Source: Apteryx mantelli
Lineage: Eukaryota; Chordata; Aves; Apterygiformes; Apterygidae
Reading direction: 5' to 3'
Assembly: GCF_036417845.1 (NCBI RefSeq)
Contig: NC_089983.1
Span: forward strand, 16,521,207-16,585,206
DNA length: 64,000 nt
A program made the translations under genes and the position numbers. Positions 12,001 through 27,000 of this stretch are shown piece after piece. The notes under the pieces are model-generated. The model ran no database searches. It saw nothing but the letters and a program-made list of their open reading frames with translations, and was not told the DNA's origin. How positions within the stretch are numbered: position 1 is the stretch's first letter; every line of letters begins with the position of its first letter.

Positions 12001-15000
12001 GCCAGTTAAGTGCTTTGGGTTGTTTGAAAAAAAAAAAACTTTTCTGTGCAGCGTCAGGGCAAGTGAATTAAATGTTGTCTGGAGCGAAATCTCTTGCCTG
12101 ACTGTCAGAACTGATGTTTTAATCTGCTCCTCTCTTTATTCTCTCAGCAAATTAAATTTGCCTTTTGGCTAATGGGAACTGAATTCATTTGAGGAAGGGA
12201 GGAGAATATGGCTGAACGGCAAGTCGCGCCCGACAGAGAAGGCAAACCTCGGTGTGTCCCGCTGCCCGGCCGAGGCAGTCTGCGAGGCCGCGCACGTGCG
12301 GAGCCAGCAGACAGGGACTTTTCCAGCCAGCAGAAGGGCGTCCCAACGGGGCAGCAAAGCTACGGGCCAGGTCTGCAGGGAAGGAAAGCACCTTTATTAG
12401 ACCAGCTGTAACAGCTGGAAAAATGTAAGCCAAGCTTTCAAACACGGAGTTCCTTAACCTGTGAAGAAGCTGAAATCACTAACCCCGTAAATCTTTCATG
12501 CGGTCGCTCCTAATCTTACGTATCTCTTATCAGCAAGAGTCTGCCCGTTCATCCATCTCAGAGTAAGACACTAATAAATAGCGTGGTTTGGGTAAGCACT
12601 GAAAGCGCCCCGGCGCGCGGGCTTGTCCGGCTGCGGCGGCGGGGCTCCCCGGGGTGCCAGCCCCTTTGCCAGGGGCGCACAGCTCCAGCCGCCTTCGCCA
12701 CGTGGCCCCCTCCTCCTCTGCGGTCGGCACCGGTGACTCGAGGGGAGCTCTGGTGTCTGAAACGAGGGGGCGCTGGGTTTCGCGGAGCGAATGACTTCAC
12801 GCCTGTGCGCGCGAGAGCTTCTCCCGCGTGCCGGCTCCTGAGCTCTGAGCTCTTATTTCGTGTGCAGCGCAGAGTTTTGTTTTTTTTTTTTTTAGCTTGT
12901 CTCTCAAATGAGTTGGTACAGTTAGGAATTCAGGCGCTTATTTTTGCACAGAAAGTGCCAATAATATGTAAAAGGAGCTTTCAAATAAATGCTGCCCAGG
13001 CACAGAATGCAAGGAAGGTGATGTGAAGTAAAACTTTTGGTAATGCTGAAAAACTTGAGCATGTATTTAAATGCTTTGTAAGAAAAGGGCCTTTATCAAT
13101 GCTGTGGGACTGGCTAGAGCCAGGTGCTCATGTGGCTCAGTGCTTGTGAGCGTGCAGCTCTGAATCGCAGCGAGAAACCCTTCCGATCAAACCCAACCGC
13201 TGTGTATCCTTTTTTTTTTTTTTTCCAGAGGAAGCTTGAAATCATTTACTTTAGTGGTACCAAAGGAGAAAACACAATAAGAAAAGAATTTCGGAACTTA
13301 ATTGTTGGAAGCTTTGTTAGGGTTATTCTTAATTCCTCTGTCAGTCCTAGGATCCCCCAAATAGCAGTAGACTGATTTTACTTAAGTTTTGATGTCAGCA
13401 TTAGTATCCAATATGTATCCACTAGTTAAATTACCAGTAGGAGCTAGGTGCTTATATATGCTGTTAGTTTATAGCAGTATATTTTGGCTTTGATTTTATA
13501 TTTTGGAAACTAGATGATTCTGATTGTAAAAACATTGTCTAGAAGGCTAGAACGACTTGTGAAGGATGTGCGAATGCGGGATCCTGGGCTTGCCGTTTGC
13601 TGCGGCACCCTGCTGGCACCCTGACTCTGAGGGAAACAGTTTTGCCTGCGGCCTGTGAGGGTATTTTTTTCTGTGTCTCTGACAGATTTTGTCTTTTCTT
13701 ATTTTTTTATTTGTATTTTTCTCAGCTGGAGGAGCAAGGCACTAGCATCTGCTGCTTTCTGACAGTGTCGAGGCTGTTCAAGGAGTCCAGGAGAAAGGTT
13801 TCCTCTAGTTTGGAAAGGAGATAAGGACTTCTGCTACTGCCTTGAATACCTGTGTGTGTGTGTGTGTGGTGTTTAAATACAAATGTGGAAAGAATATCTG
13901 ACTCTTTTAAATCTGCCAGATACAATGAAAAGAGCATTCGGTCAGGGCATATGGCATTGCGTTAGGTCATATAGCTTGGGGAGCAGCTGTAGGGGCTGGG
14001 TTTCCACAGGTCTCCTCAGTGGTATTTATACAAGGGAAGATGTTTGCCTACATGGGCAGGCTTTTAAAAAGAAACCGTCACTAGCTTATTGGTATTTGTA
14101 GGCTTAAAAGGTAATCTAATTTTATTTGTTAGGTAAAGGCTCCTGCAGCATGTGTATAGATCAATATTTTGAAGTCTGCAGAGGGGTTTGTGTTCAGAAA
14201 CAGATGAAGCATGGCATTATGTTTAAACCTGTGTTTATACCTTGTGGCCAAGAAAATCAACATTTTGTGACACATGACCTTTTTGAATGGTGTTACTAGC
14301 AGCAGGGAACATTCTTAAGAAAAAGCTAATTAGTTTCAGTCTCTTTAACTTCCCCAAACCACCAGTAAATCAAAAGAGTAAGTATCCATCTTCTCAGCCT
14401 CTAAAAGTTCCCACACAAGGGCGGGACCCTGTTGACATAACTTGGACACTTGACTCGCAGCAGAGAATCTGGACACTTTTGCAGCTTCTACTTTTACCCC
14501 ACATAGTCCCTGGAGAGAGGGAGACGCCTTTGAAGACCCACGTTGAGGAGAGAAGGTCTCTCCCCTGGTGGCCTTCCAAAGGGCCCTCTCTCTGCTCCCT
14601 AGGTAAGAGCTAAGTGCTTGTTTCTCGGGACTGCTTAGCAAAATACCGAAAACGCTGGTACAAGGCAAGTACCTAAATTATGCACAGCAGAGCCCAGCCC
14701 CCAAATCTCCAGCTTTTTAATGTGGTTGGTTAGGCTGCCATGATCACAACTTGTGTGCCAGGTGGCGGGTGGCAGACTACAGCATTAGTGGCTTTCCGTG
14801 TAAATCCATGACTGTTCCCTGACAGTGTAGAGTAGCTTCCCATCTTGGCAGATTTGGGCCTCATGGGGCCTACTGTATAGTAAAGGAAGAGCTAGATTTT
14901 TAATCTTTGCCTGGCAGTGCTGGGGAGGCAGAACTGTACTGCTGCTTGCTTTGAACAGAATTTACAGGCTAGAATCAAAATACAGCCTAAATAACTGTTC

Positions 15001-18000
15001 ATACAAGTTAATTTGCCACAGTGATCGGTTGCTCAGTATGTGGGCTTTCCTTCTGATCTCCATATTGATCAATTTAATAATATTTTTTTCTTCTAATGAA
15101 GGTAATGCACTTGGAATGGTGCATTACTTGGGTACTTCACAGATCAAATCTAGGAGCCAGATTCATCCTGCATGCAATATCACTTTGGGAATTGGTATTG
15201 TGTGAGGGATGAACTTGACCCTATCAACATTAATATCTTACTAGAGACAAAAATGCATCTTAAGAAGTTTCCTTCATCTCAACTTATCTTGTTATTTCAA
15301 GGTATTTTAACAGGGAGGGCCTCCATGTCTGTTCCTAGGAATAACTTCAGACACAGCAGTGAATTGCAGAAGTTAGATTAAAACAAGCTTCTCTCAGAAA
15401 CCTAATTACTTATTATCCAGAACTGCACCAATGATTCAAACCCATTCACATGAGAATTGGAGAATTAGAAGCAGCAGCATTTACTTAGTGTGATGATGCT
15501 CTTGAAATGCCCCTTTCCTATGGCAGGGATGTCCTGCCTGCATGCCTTGGCGTCTGGAGCGGCGCCTGGCCCGCTTGTCCTGCTGCTGGCTCTGGGGACC
15601 TCAGTGGGCACGTGTCCTGCTGATGGCCCATGTTGCTGGGAACGTTGCTCCCTCTCCCATTCGCCTCTTTGTTCTTCATAGCTGCATTTTAAGCTAAATG
15701 AATACCTTCCTATTTGTTGCAGAGCAGCACTGAAGATTTCACAATGGTAGCAACTGGCTATAATTTTAAGAAAATAAAAATAAACAGGCTGGCCAGCATG
15801 AACAGGACAAAGAAATAGTGGAAGACTGTAATGTCCAGTTTGCCATTTCCTTAAGATATAGAGAGAAGCAGATTGGGAAAATTATTTTTGTCCACATAGC
15901 CCTTGGAGAGGCAAAGTCATCCTTGTTGCGTTCCAGTGAAGTCCTTACAAGAACTTTTATGGTCAGAGGTGTTTGGGAGTTTTGTCACCTTAAGAGAAGT
16001 ATAGAGTATCTTGTTTACTTTCCTTTCCAGTATTGCTGTAAAATCAGTTGTGTTTGATAGTCGTCTTCTGGCATAGGAAAGTATTTTGTATCAAATAGAT
16101 TGATCTTAAATATTCATGTTGGAAATTATTTCCCTTTTTCCACTCCTGCCCCATGAAGTAATGCAGCTGGTGTGTATTCACAGGGGCTGCCTGACAGTGG
16201 GCTGTAGTCTTGTTGCTTCAGGAGTATTTCATCCGTAGGTGGACAGTGTAGATATGGGCACAGGGTCAGGTCTTGGCTTATGATTCTGTTTGTGAAGTGC
16301 TTGCAATGCAGTTTATTCTACAGCAAAGAACAAAAAAAAAAAAACCTTGCAGGTTGCCATCATACCTTAATATTTATGTCTTTAATTATACTAAATGACT
16401 TTTTTAATTAGAAGGGAAGCAAAGCTCCATTGGATATAGTAAGTAAATGAAAAATGATTGCACGTTGTGTATTTTGGTTTTTATTTAAACTTACTGTTTT
16501 GCAATTCTTTGCATTCCCTCTGATCAGGCCTGAACAAGAAGAATGATGGCTGTTAACCAGCATGCCATGTACTTAAAGCAACTGCATGTGTGATGCTTTC
16601 ATTTAAATCAGCTTTCCTGGTTGCTGTTGCTTGTAGAGGCTTGAGCTGTGCCAGGAATTCTGTTGCTTTTCCTCAGTTGGTCTGAGGAGCTGTGGATCAA
16701 GAACACGCATCTCACTGGCATGATGCTTTTTTGGATAGTAAAATAACTTTGCATTGGGTAATGTGAAACAGAGCCAACGTTGTCTGTTTTCTGGAAAAAC
16801 ATGGCCAATTTCAAAGTGGTTCAGAGAAGAAATATAAATTGCACATCTTCAAATGAGTCTGAATCTAAAAAGCACTTGTGTTTTTTTACAATAGAGACAA
16901 ATGAGAGGAGAGTAGCAAAAACACGTTTGAAGCACACGTTTTTAAAGCTGACTTTCACTGTATTTCTGCTGAACTGAAATTCTCCAACTAAAGAGGATAT
17001 TTTTTGTGGCTAATGATTTCTCTAAACAAAAGCCTTTCTATAAAACTTACAGAAATGTGTGAGATTTTGCAAATCCTTCACTGGGGAAGAGGGTCCTCAG
17101 ACCAATGTATTGGACTTCATAGAAGCTCTGAGGCAGAATTTTTGGTTAAAAAGAAGCATGGTCTACATGATGGGAGTGCAAAAGATCCAGGCTCAAATCT
17201 CTGCATCTGTCTGCAGTCTAAGTTTGCATCAATCTAAGCAGCTTTAAGTCATTGAGATACTTTTTGTGGGGGGCTCTTCAGTCCCACAATTTGTTCCTTT
17301 AGAGCCTTAATTCTGTCAATTTTCAATGTATTTTTTTATCTACTCAAAAGGCAATTATCTGCCTTTTTCCAGAAGACTTTTGGAGCCTTTTGACAAGTTA
17401 AGAGAACTATTTCTATGTTAAGATTTTTGATCCTGAAATTTCAACAAATGATGTAATTAAAAGCAATTAAACTCTGCTTCTGTGCTGGCCTTATGGATTC
17501 AGAGGACAAGCCAGTGTTAGGCAGCCAGGGGAACAGGCTTAGCGCTTGGATTTGTTTGGCGGGGTGTTTTTAGTTTGTTTACTCACTAGAGAATATAAGA
17601 ATTAAAATAATCATTTAGTCAAAACATGCTTGGGGTAACTTGGAATTCATGCACATGTATTCAGAGTTGGCTGCTGTGTCACCCTGTTTGCATCTATGTT
17701 ATATGTTTCTTTTTCTTTGGGAAATGTCTCTGAAGATGATGGACTCATCCGACAGATGGTTTAACAATAATCCTAGGTGCCATCAAACACTGGTTGTTTC
17801 ATTTACATTAAATAAGGATATTTTAACCATACTAAATAATACTTTAAAGAGAACAACAATATTTTAAATTAGAAATGGCCCCACATGGTAAGACCAAATG
17901 TGTTTCCTAAACCTGCCCCAAATGTACTGAACACCTGCTGTGGGACTTGATTTTTTTTTTTTTCTCCTTAGCTGCAGAGATGATTTAACAGTCATATTAC

Positions 18001-21000
18001 CTGTTAATATATGCACAGCCGCTTGCTTATGAGTGGTATTTGCATTAGCGCACCTTTCTTTCCCAGTCCTAACATTATATTATTCCCAAAATTTACAAAA
18101 TTACTACTTAATCTCCTAGTTTTTTGCATATGTTTTACATTAATGTCCTTGTTTAATAAGAGATCTGTGACACCTTATGCACTGTTAATACTAGTTGGTA
18201 TTCTGCCTTGATTTTGGCTAAGTTTATCCTTGATGTAGGTCTATTAAAGACTAATTTGTTACACTAAAAGTTGAGGCATACAGCAGAATTTAGGGCACAG
18301 CGTCATCATGCTGTGCAGGCAGGTATTTCTGTGCCTGCAGCAGGCTCGCACCCCTCTCTCTGGGGATTCCTCCACGGTGTCATGCCCTGGAATTGCCCAG
18401 ATTGTCACAAAGTTTTCCTTTCCGCTTTTTCAGTCCTTTAGTTAACTCCTTACTCTGTCAAAAAAACAAAACAAAGCAAGAAATAACTGTATGAAGAACT
18501 GACTTGCCACCTTAGCAACCTTACAAGTCAGATGTAGTTACTTATTGTGCTTTTCTTTCCTTTCACAGTCTCCTATTATTAATTTTCTGTAAAATGCTAA
18601 TTTCCAGTCATAAAGGTTTTTGGAGACTAACCCTTTGAGTAGTTATTAAGTAAAATGCCACACACACCAGTGGTGCTACTCGCAAATGTTGAATTATCAG
18701 TATTGTCAATACTGTGTAGAGGTTTTCTTTGCAGCCTGAATTAGATAAGTTGCCAGGGTCCATTTGCTACTGTGGAGGGGTTTTGGTCTCAGCAGATCTA
18801 TGTTTCCTCCTGCTGAGTGGATAAAACTGCCCCATTTGTTAAGCCTTAAAATGCTTTGGTATCCTTTGAAATTAAAAGGGTTATACAAAAGCATGTTGCA
18901 TTTTATGAAATGTGTTAGCCATTTCCTGGTGGTAAGCATTCAAGGATGTGGTGTGTTTTGAAAGACTGTCATTACAGAAGCAGGTTCTGCTTTGATAAAT
19001 TCATAAAAATGACTGTGAATGACTCACAGCTCTGTTATAATTATTGCCAGTCCTAATTACGTGTCAGAATGATCTGGCAGATGTGGCTTGTGTATGCAAT
19101 ACCTATGTATTCATGAAACAGCATTTTTTCTAATGTGAATTGAGCAGAGTGCTCTACTCCATAAAGCCTTCTTTTTTCTTTCCTCAGCCAAGCAGTCCCT
19201 ATGATTTCAGCAGGACTAATTAATCAGGATAAGGATGTTAATGACAAGCTTTTAAACAAATATTATACCTTTACTCTATGAAAAAAACTTGAAAATATTT
19301 TACAGGAAAGGTTATGAAGTATTTATTCCTCAGAGTCCTTCAATATTCACTGCAGACATTTGAGAATAAAATATATCTTTGCCTGCTGACTTATAGTCCG
19401 TCGGAACTTACCTGTCTCAGTCCAAGGAAAAGTCAAGCTTAGACAGGAATTCAGCCAGTACAGGAGATCATTTCCAGGAAGCTTAGTAGATAAGGTTGCC
19501 AAAATCCTACATGCTAACCTATGGCTTTCCAATTTTCTTATTCGTCTGATGAGTGAATGATATTGAATGAGTGGACCATATTCTAGTTTATTAAAAAAAA
19601 AGTTTAATTTTTGTATATTCAGTTGAAATTAAATAGCAGATAAGGACTCCTTACTGTTACTTCTAAAGTCATGGAGATCTTGACTGTAGGAACCAGATTG
19701 ACTTTCAATCTACAATTTCTTTTACCCACAGGTCATTATGCAAAATAGGATCTATTTCAGGTACCATAGAGCATTCCATGCACAACAACCTGAAAGCTTC
19801 TTTTATAAAATTGTGTCCAAGCATTTTGATTTTATGCTTAGAATTAGAGTATTGTTTACTATTCAAATTATCTGCTCTTTTTAATACTTAATTTGATAAA
19901 ATATAATTGTAGAATGACAAACTCTTCTGTCTCTCTCCTTCCCACCCATATGAAGTATGCCTACTTCTATAAGTTGACTTTTTCTTTAACTTGACTGATG
20001 TTGTTGCAACATTAGAATTTGTGCTTTGCAAAGGTGCTTTAAGACTGTCTTTTTTATTATTATTATTTTCAGCTTCTGGAAAAAACCAACAATATGTTTG
20101 AGGAATCTGATTCTGCAGCTACGAAAAGTCCTTTGCATTTAGCTGTAAGTATGAGATGTGTGCAGTGTTTGATCATTATCTCCTATAATAATTCCTTAAT
20201 ATCTGTCTTTGAAGCAGGTCTAATCATAGACTTGTTTTGAAAGAACAGGGAAGGAGTGTAGGCCTAGATGTAACAAAAAAATGGTTTGGAGCTGGAATTG
20301 TTAATTAAGTTTTGTTGAAGTCGCTGGCTCTTACTGACTAGGACATGGGTAAGAGGAAGACATGGACATCAAAGTGAAATTAAATGGCAAATTGCAATTT
20401 TGCTTTCACAGAGTAGCCCTTCCCTGAATATCCAGCCTCACCATGAGCTGCCGCCTCTTGAAAGGGAAGGAACTTCCTTACTGGAAAATAGAGGCAGGTT
20501 TTAGTTCTTGAGTGATCAAATCTCTGTTGCCCAGTCAGTCAAAACAGCTGTGACCTGGCTTTTGAATTGTCCACACATAATCCGAGGGAACAAGAGACAA
20601 ATTAGTTGGGTTGAAGGACTGAGTTTGTCACTGAGCTCTTCTCTCCATCTTCTCCGTGATTCAGAGACTGCTGAAAAGAGCATCTCTCCCAGGCCCAAAC
20701 AGGAGTCACAACCTGCACTATCACCCACACAAAACCCTTTCTGGAAAGGGACTTGACCTGCAGCCAGCTAGACAGCAAACTCATTTTCTCTCTGCTCCCT
20801 CTTGGACAAAATCCGTGTTAAGGACGCTGCCAGTGGCTCTCCTTGTTATATTTTTTGCTAGTAACAATACTTCATTCGCCTGATACCCCAAAAACAGGGT
20901 TAAAAAAAAAAAAAAAAGCCTGCATAAAACATCATCATTTCTCACACTTTAACTGTAAACACCTGTAAGTGTCTCTGACATTTGTTTCAAAACCTCCCTT

Positions 21001-24000
21001 GTATCTGGATGCCTGTAGCCATCCCGTTCCAGTTCTAGCAGTGTCCATGTGAATATGTGTCCACAAACAGGTCCACACATGGGTCCAGAAAGCCAGCAAC
21101 CTATACTAAGACACAAAACCATGTTACATGGCTGATATAGAGCAGTGGCCAAGGCCTCTGTTTACAGGTGTTTGACCCTAGAATGGAAATCTTTAGGAAT
21201 TAAAAACACGGGGCGGACTAGCAGCTAATAAAATATTGACCTGTCATGCTCTGATGCTATTCTGCTTGGTTACTGTCGTGGCTGAGTAAGTGACTGCACC
21301 AAGCAAACCAACATGAAAAAAAGAAACATCAACATTACTGTCCTTTCAAGGAGGAGATAGAATATACTGTCTGCATAGCACCTTAAAGATAGATACCTTG
21401 TATTTTGTGAAAAACTGGCTTATTACTGGTTGTTTTCTAAGTAAAACTGCCATGGAGCAGAAAAGCTGACAACTACATCACAGTATTTTCTGGGATACGG
21501 GTTCTCTGTGCTGTAACCTTCCTTTCGTCCTCTTTTTTGTCTTTGCCTTTCTGCTTTCTCAAGTCATTTTTTTGGCCTAATAGGGAAACAGCTTTCTGTT
21601 CCCTGTACTGCATCCCATTCTTCTAAGCTTTTGACAGTGGTCACTAGGAGCAAGCTCCTGCCACCACTACTTAAACCTGAAGTTCAGTGGCTGTCTGGTT
21701 CTTTTATGTATGTGTTTCTTTTCCGTTTTCATTAATTGCTTCAATTCTGATAATATTAATTATATGTGTGTGTATACAGACAAAGCGTGTTCTCTGCGAG
21801 TCTGACAGTAAGAAGGGGAGGGCAGTCCCCACAAAGCTGAGGGAACTGCATCTGGTTTCTGTGGCGATCCATTGGGATTTTGCAGTCAACTGTATTTGTG
21901 CAGTGGGTCCAAACATGGGTGTAGGCCTGAGAGTGTATTTACTTGTCTGCTATAATTGTTCTACCAAAAGATTCTGCTGGCTGGGATATGCTTATGAAGC
22001 GTCAGCTGTAAATAATAGTTCAAGCTTGTGATCATGAATATGTGCACAAAAATCTATCTTGAGAATTGCTTTCACTCAGCTGGAGACCAGTAGTATGCCA
22101 CATTAAATTGCTAGCTAACCAAAACAGTTGGACATGTTGAATTTAGCACCCAGTTAAGTGATAATCCATGTGACTTCTGACCGTCACTGTGTCTAGTTTT
22201 TGAAGCAACCATTTCCCTGAAAGATGAAGTAAAACTTGAAAAATTAGTTGTTGATTTGCCCGTGCTGAATTGGTGAATTATTGCCTGAAGTTCCTCACTC
22301 TGGGTTATGTTAGAATATCAGAGCAAGTCAAAGACCATAATTTCTGTCGGTAAATGCTAGGAGTTTTGGGCTGTCTTGGCTACTTGTATCATCCACAGTG
22401 TAATGTAGGTAAAGTCCATATGTCCTTGGGAGTTTCGGACAGAATAAAAAGGCATCAAGAAAACTGTCATTTCTATGATATTTAAGAGAAGGTGTCAATG
22501 GCAGATTTCATTCTTGTGAAGTATTTGTAAGACAAGAGTTGTGACTCTTATGGTCTGCTTTGCTTTGTTCTGTACATGACTGATTTCATATTTCTAGGCC
22601 TATAATGGTCATCACCAAGCCTTGGAAGTTCTTCTCCAATCTCTAGTAGATCTGGACATTAAGGATGATAAGGGACGCACTGCTTTGGACCTGGCTGCAT
22701 TTAAAGGACACACAGAGTGTGTGGAAGCTCTCATCAGTCAGGGTGCTTCTGTCACTGTAAAAGACAATGTCACCAAAAGGACCCCCCTCCACGCTTCCGG
22801 TGAGTGTGCGCTTATTTGTTCTTGCAGTATGAAGCCTACAACACAGAAGGAGATAGCAGTTGTCTTTACCTACCTACTGACACTAGTTAACATAGTTCTT
22901 CTAAATGGAGAAAGGAGATTTTGATGTGTGTTGGGGACAGCTTGCTTGCTGAGGTCCTAGAGTTAACTCTTACCTCTCAGTTCCTTGGTTTTCTCTCTGT
23001 CCCCACAGTTCAGTCCTCTCTCACACAGAATCCCACATTTTTCCACACCGCTATTGCTCTGCCCTTATCTGCTTGCCTCTACTTTACCTTACCTCTCTAT
23101 TACCACATCCTCGTTATAATGTGTGATGATTCCCCTACCTCTTCTTCGTGGTTCCTGAGCCAAAAGATCAGGGGAAGAGAGAACGTTTGCCTCAATGGTT
23201 TTCCTAAAGAAGAAGGGTTGAAAATGCAGGTAGGCTTTCACTGGTGATTAAATGGTTCGTGTTCAAAACCTTCAACCTTTTGCAGTGGCAACACTACAGA
23301 AATTCACCCCCTTTCAGGCATTATCCTCCTCCTGAGCTAGCTTGTGGATTTGCTGTGGTTGGATTCCTCATGTGTTGAGTTCTGCATGTTCCATAATTAA
23401 CTGGAAAATGTAGAATTTGCCATTTATTTAAAGGTTACTGTTTAGTATGTACCTCTCTGATGAATATGCGGAGGTGCCAAAGAACAGTATTTCAACTTAT
23501 TGTTCCTTTGGCTGTTCAAGGGACTCAGTGCAGCATAGCAGTGACCTCTACTGGGAAGTAAAATCAATACTTTATTTGACAACATTTATTTTCAGGGCCA
23601 GACTTAATTGTCTTTCTGTGTCTCTTCTTCTTGCTTAGAATGAAATGCGTACTCTCTAAAGGTATCAGATTCTTAAATGTGATCATATACGTGCAACCCA
23701 GAAGCACAAGGTGAAATATATAAATTTTGTTTGCAGTACTAAAGAAAACCTGTGTAGTAGATCTTAACAGCATACTAAAAAATGCTTTCTGGCTTCTTAA
23801 ATTTTGCATCAGAACTGAGTACATTATTAATTTATCGTGGGTAGTAATGTAGAGGTGTGTAGCCTGAGAGTACAAATCGGAAATTTGAAACCAGAATTCA
23901 GTGAGAATGGTTTTAGTTGTTTTTGGTAAAAATGCACAACTTTAAATCCAGCTGATCTTTGCCCTGTTAAAACTGTTGGTTTAGTCAGTTTAAATCAAGA

Positions 24001-27000
24001 TCAGTGCTATCACAAAACTGCAGTTGTGTTGGTCAAGAGCTTTTCTATAGCCACTTCAAACACAACTTGGGGTCTGATGGACAAGATGTTGACTTTGTCT
24101 GGTACCTCATCATTAGTGGCAATGATTTTGCATTTATTTAAAAAATTGGTTGTAGTGACATAGGTTTCATATTGTCACAGCTGGACTGTAAGGATTCTGC
24201 AGTACTGAGAAAAGTAAATAGTAACAAAGCCATATTTTTGTTAACAGTTCTGACTCAAAATATGGTCTGGGAGTCGATTTGTTAAATAGAAGGCATTATT
24301 TTTGGTAGTCACATTTCTTATCTTCATACAAATTCTTATTATGTTCTTTTTCTTAGTGTCTTTTTTAATTGCCCCCATCACTGTAGGATGAGTATCTTCC
24401 TTGTAAAATCAGTAGCAAGATCCATTGTAGACTTTTCTAGTCTATGATACTTTCAGCTTCTCAGATTAAAAAAAAAATCTTGCAGGGGTACAAGCAAAAT
24501 GTTCTTTAAAACTACAATGAAACAAAATAGATCAGATGTGTATTTTAAAAAGAACAACAAGAAGCAAAAAAACACTACCCACAGGACATAAAAGAGTAAA
24601 GAAATGGAGAACATGTACATTAAACAGAAAGGAAAATACTGGACAGACAGGTTGAATATTTGAACTCTCCTGAAAGGAAAAAGTTGTTTCCAATGTCATG
24701 AATTTAGAGGATTTTCAACATGAGATAAATGCATTTATAATCTGTTACTGGAAAAGCACCTGAAGTGTGTTATCACAAGGTAGATTGGCAGAATCATCAC
24801 TCCTAGAGCTGTGAAAACCTCACCCAGTTTATTCTGTGGTAAAATGAAAGAGCTTTGTATTCTCTCTGTTTTACACTGTGATAAGTAAGCGTGAGGGGAA
24901 AATTGCATCTCTCTTCATCTTAGAAGATGTTGCCTTGGTTTTTTTTTCTTTTTTTCTTTTTTTTTTCCTCCTCCAAAACACACACAACTAATTCAGGAAA
25001 ACATATCCGTCAATATACCATTTAGAGCATTCCACTCAGGCAAATTATGTAGCATTTTATGAGAATTAGCTAGGCAGTAAAGGTTCTGTTCCCAACTATT
25101 CTAAAAAGCCAATTGCATACTGATTATTTTTATTATGCTGTTTCGTAACAAAACGTTTTGTTTAGGAGTGTTTTAGCAAAGAATGATGCCACCTATTGGA
25201 AACTCTGCATGGTGCCACTGCAGTACTCAACTTTTTATTATTATTATTATCTGCAATGCAAGTGTAAGAGCTAAACTGGAATTTTTTGAGGAAACTAGCA
25301 GAATTCTTGCTGAATGAATTCCTTGAGTGACAGTATGCCTTTGCACACACGAAAGGGAACACACACATATATGCACTGTGCCCTGGAGAGAAGCACGAAG
25401 AAATATGTGTGCCCTTCCCCATAAACACGCTTGCCTTCGTTCCTTCCAGTCACTCAAGCACAGTTGCTGGACATGACACGTACAGAGACTTGAATGGATG
25501 GATCGGATTACAGCATTTTGCAGAGCTCTGTTCAGTAAAAGGATTTGTAACTTTACTAGAGAATAATTCACCTAATGAAGTATTTTTTCCTTTTTCTGTC
25601 TATTCCCCTAAGGGAATAGACTTTCTTTTGAACCTATAATATGGAGAATTTTCTTAGCCTAAATTATATGTTCCCTGCATAATTTTATTACCACCAGTCT
25701 TTCCTCTGTCTAGCTTGGGGAATCCATTGCAAATGTTTCCCTAGTGCTAGTATTGTTGTTTTGTTGGCAAAAGTAATGTTCCTGGCAGGTCCTGTAATGC
25801 TTAGCCATCACTGGGTCAGCTCCTAAGAGTTTCTGGGATTATCTGTTCTAAAACTCATTTACCAAAATCCTTTTCAGACACTGGTGTGAACGGTTATGAT
25901 TTCTCTTCTTCCTGCTGGGAGAAAGAACAGATATTTTTTCCATAAGCCAGTGACTCACCAGCCCTGCAGAACTGTTTACATGTTATGTATGTGGTATTAC
26001 TTCGTGCTAAATAACTAAAAACGTCTCTTATTTTTCTGGGTAGCCCAACTAAGGTTATTTTTGGATGAGTGATTTAAATGTTGTGAAGGTGTGCACCCAT
26101 TTATCTGCCAGAATGATGTGACACAGGTTGTGACACAGGTTTTTGCCTCAGCCCGCAGGGTGTAGGCAGTACGAATGCATGACTCTCATAATAAAAACAC
26201 AATCTGTATCTACTGAGTACAGAAACTACTGTTTTTTAAAGAAGAAAATACCATTCTGTTCATTCCATGAATTGTATAAATTTGAAGCCTTTGAGCCAGC
26301 TGAACATGGATGGGTTTCCAGTGTCTGGCCCTGCAAAAGCTAGTAACTCAGAGCTGGTTTCCAGCAGCAAAGGGTTACGTTTTAAAGAGCAAACCCTGTT
26401 TTTGAGAAGTAGCTGTGACGTCCAATGTTAAGTTAGGAAAAACTGGAAAAATCCAACATGAATTTTTGTCATTCTTCATAGATGCTTGTTGCTTCATAAC
26501 AACGCTGAGGGATTTGCCTGTACAATCCACACAAAATTAATGAGCCTTGTCCGTTTACTTCCAAAACTGATAAAGAAACCTTGGTCTTCCCACTCTGAGG
26601 GATTTTGAAATGTTATCTGGTTTAGTAGAAATCTTCTCCATGGTGAAAATCTCAGTTTCTGTTTTACTCATTTGTGATTTTTATACATAAGAAAAATAAT
26701 CTTTGTACTACTGTGATCCAGAAGAAAAGCGCTCACAAGTTCATTGGTAAAAGTTAGTTGAAAATTGTGGGAATGATAATTTCTTATATTGTGGAATATT
26801 TTCCTTGTTTATAAAGAAATTTCTTATCCATAAACATTCAATTGGAAAAGTATCTGAAATTGAGCTTTTGTATTGGTCATGCAAGTAAGTATTTGCTTTG
26901 GTATAAGGCAGCTTCTTAGAAATTTTTTGTTTCTTTCTAGTCATCAATGGTCACACACCATGTTTACGGTTGTTGCTAGAAGTTGCAGACAACCCTGATG

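Larger units (their letters stand above)
7243..20072 (+). other. ANKRD44 long intron (12.8 kb)
   Basis: The largest intron in the window. It holds a palindromic duplicated element near 9560-9601, a GC/CpG-rich island at about 12580-12850 with a weaker CpG patch at 12220-12310, a (TG)9 repeat at 13851-13868, and several A or T homopolymers. No exon with a family match was found inside it; open frames of up to 147 codons here follow the local GC content and show no known domain. Confidence 0.85.

Noticed and set aside
12583..13026. 147-codon frame in the long ANKRD44 intron
   Set aside because: Starts in the CpG island and continues through a T tract (FFFFFL) with no domain or family match; looks like chance in GC-rich DNA.
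22622..22924. 100-codon frame starting in ANKRD44 exon f and reading into the intron
   Set aside because: The real exon ends at 22799 with a clear gtgagt donor and joins in frame to exon g; the remainder is intron read-through.
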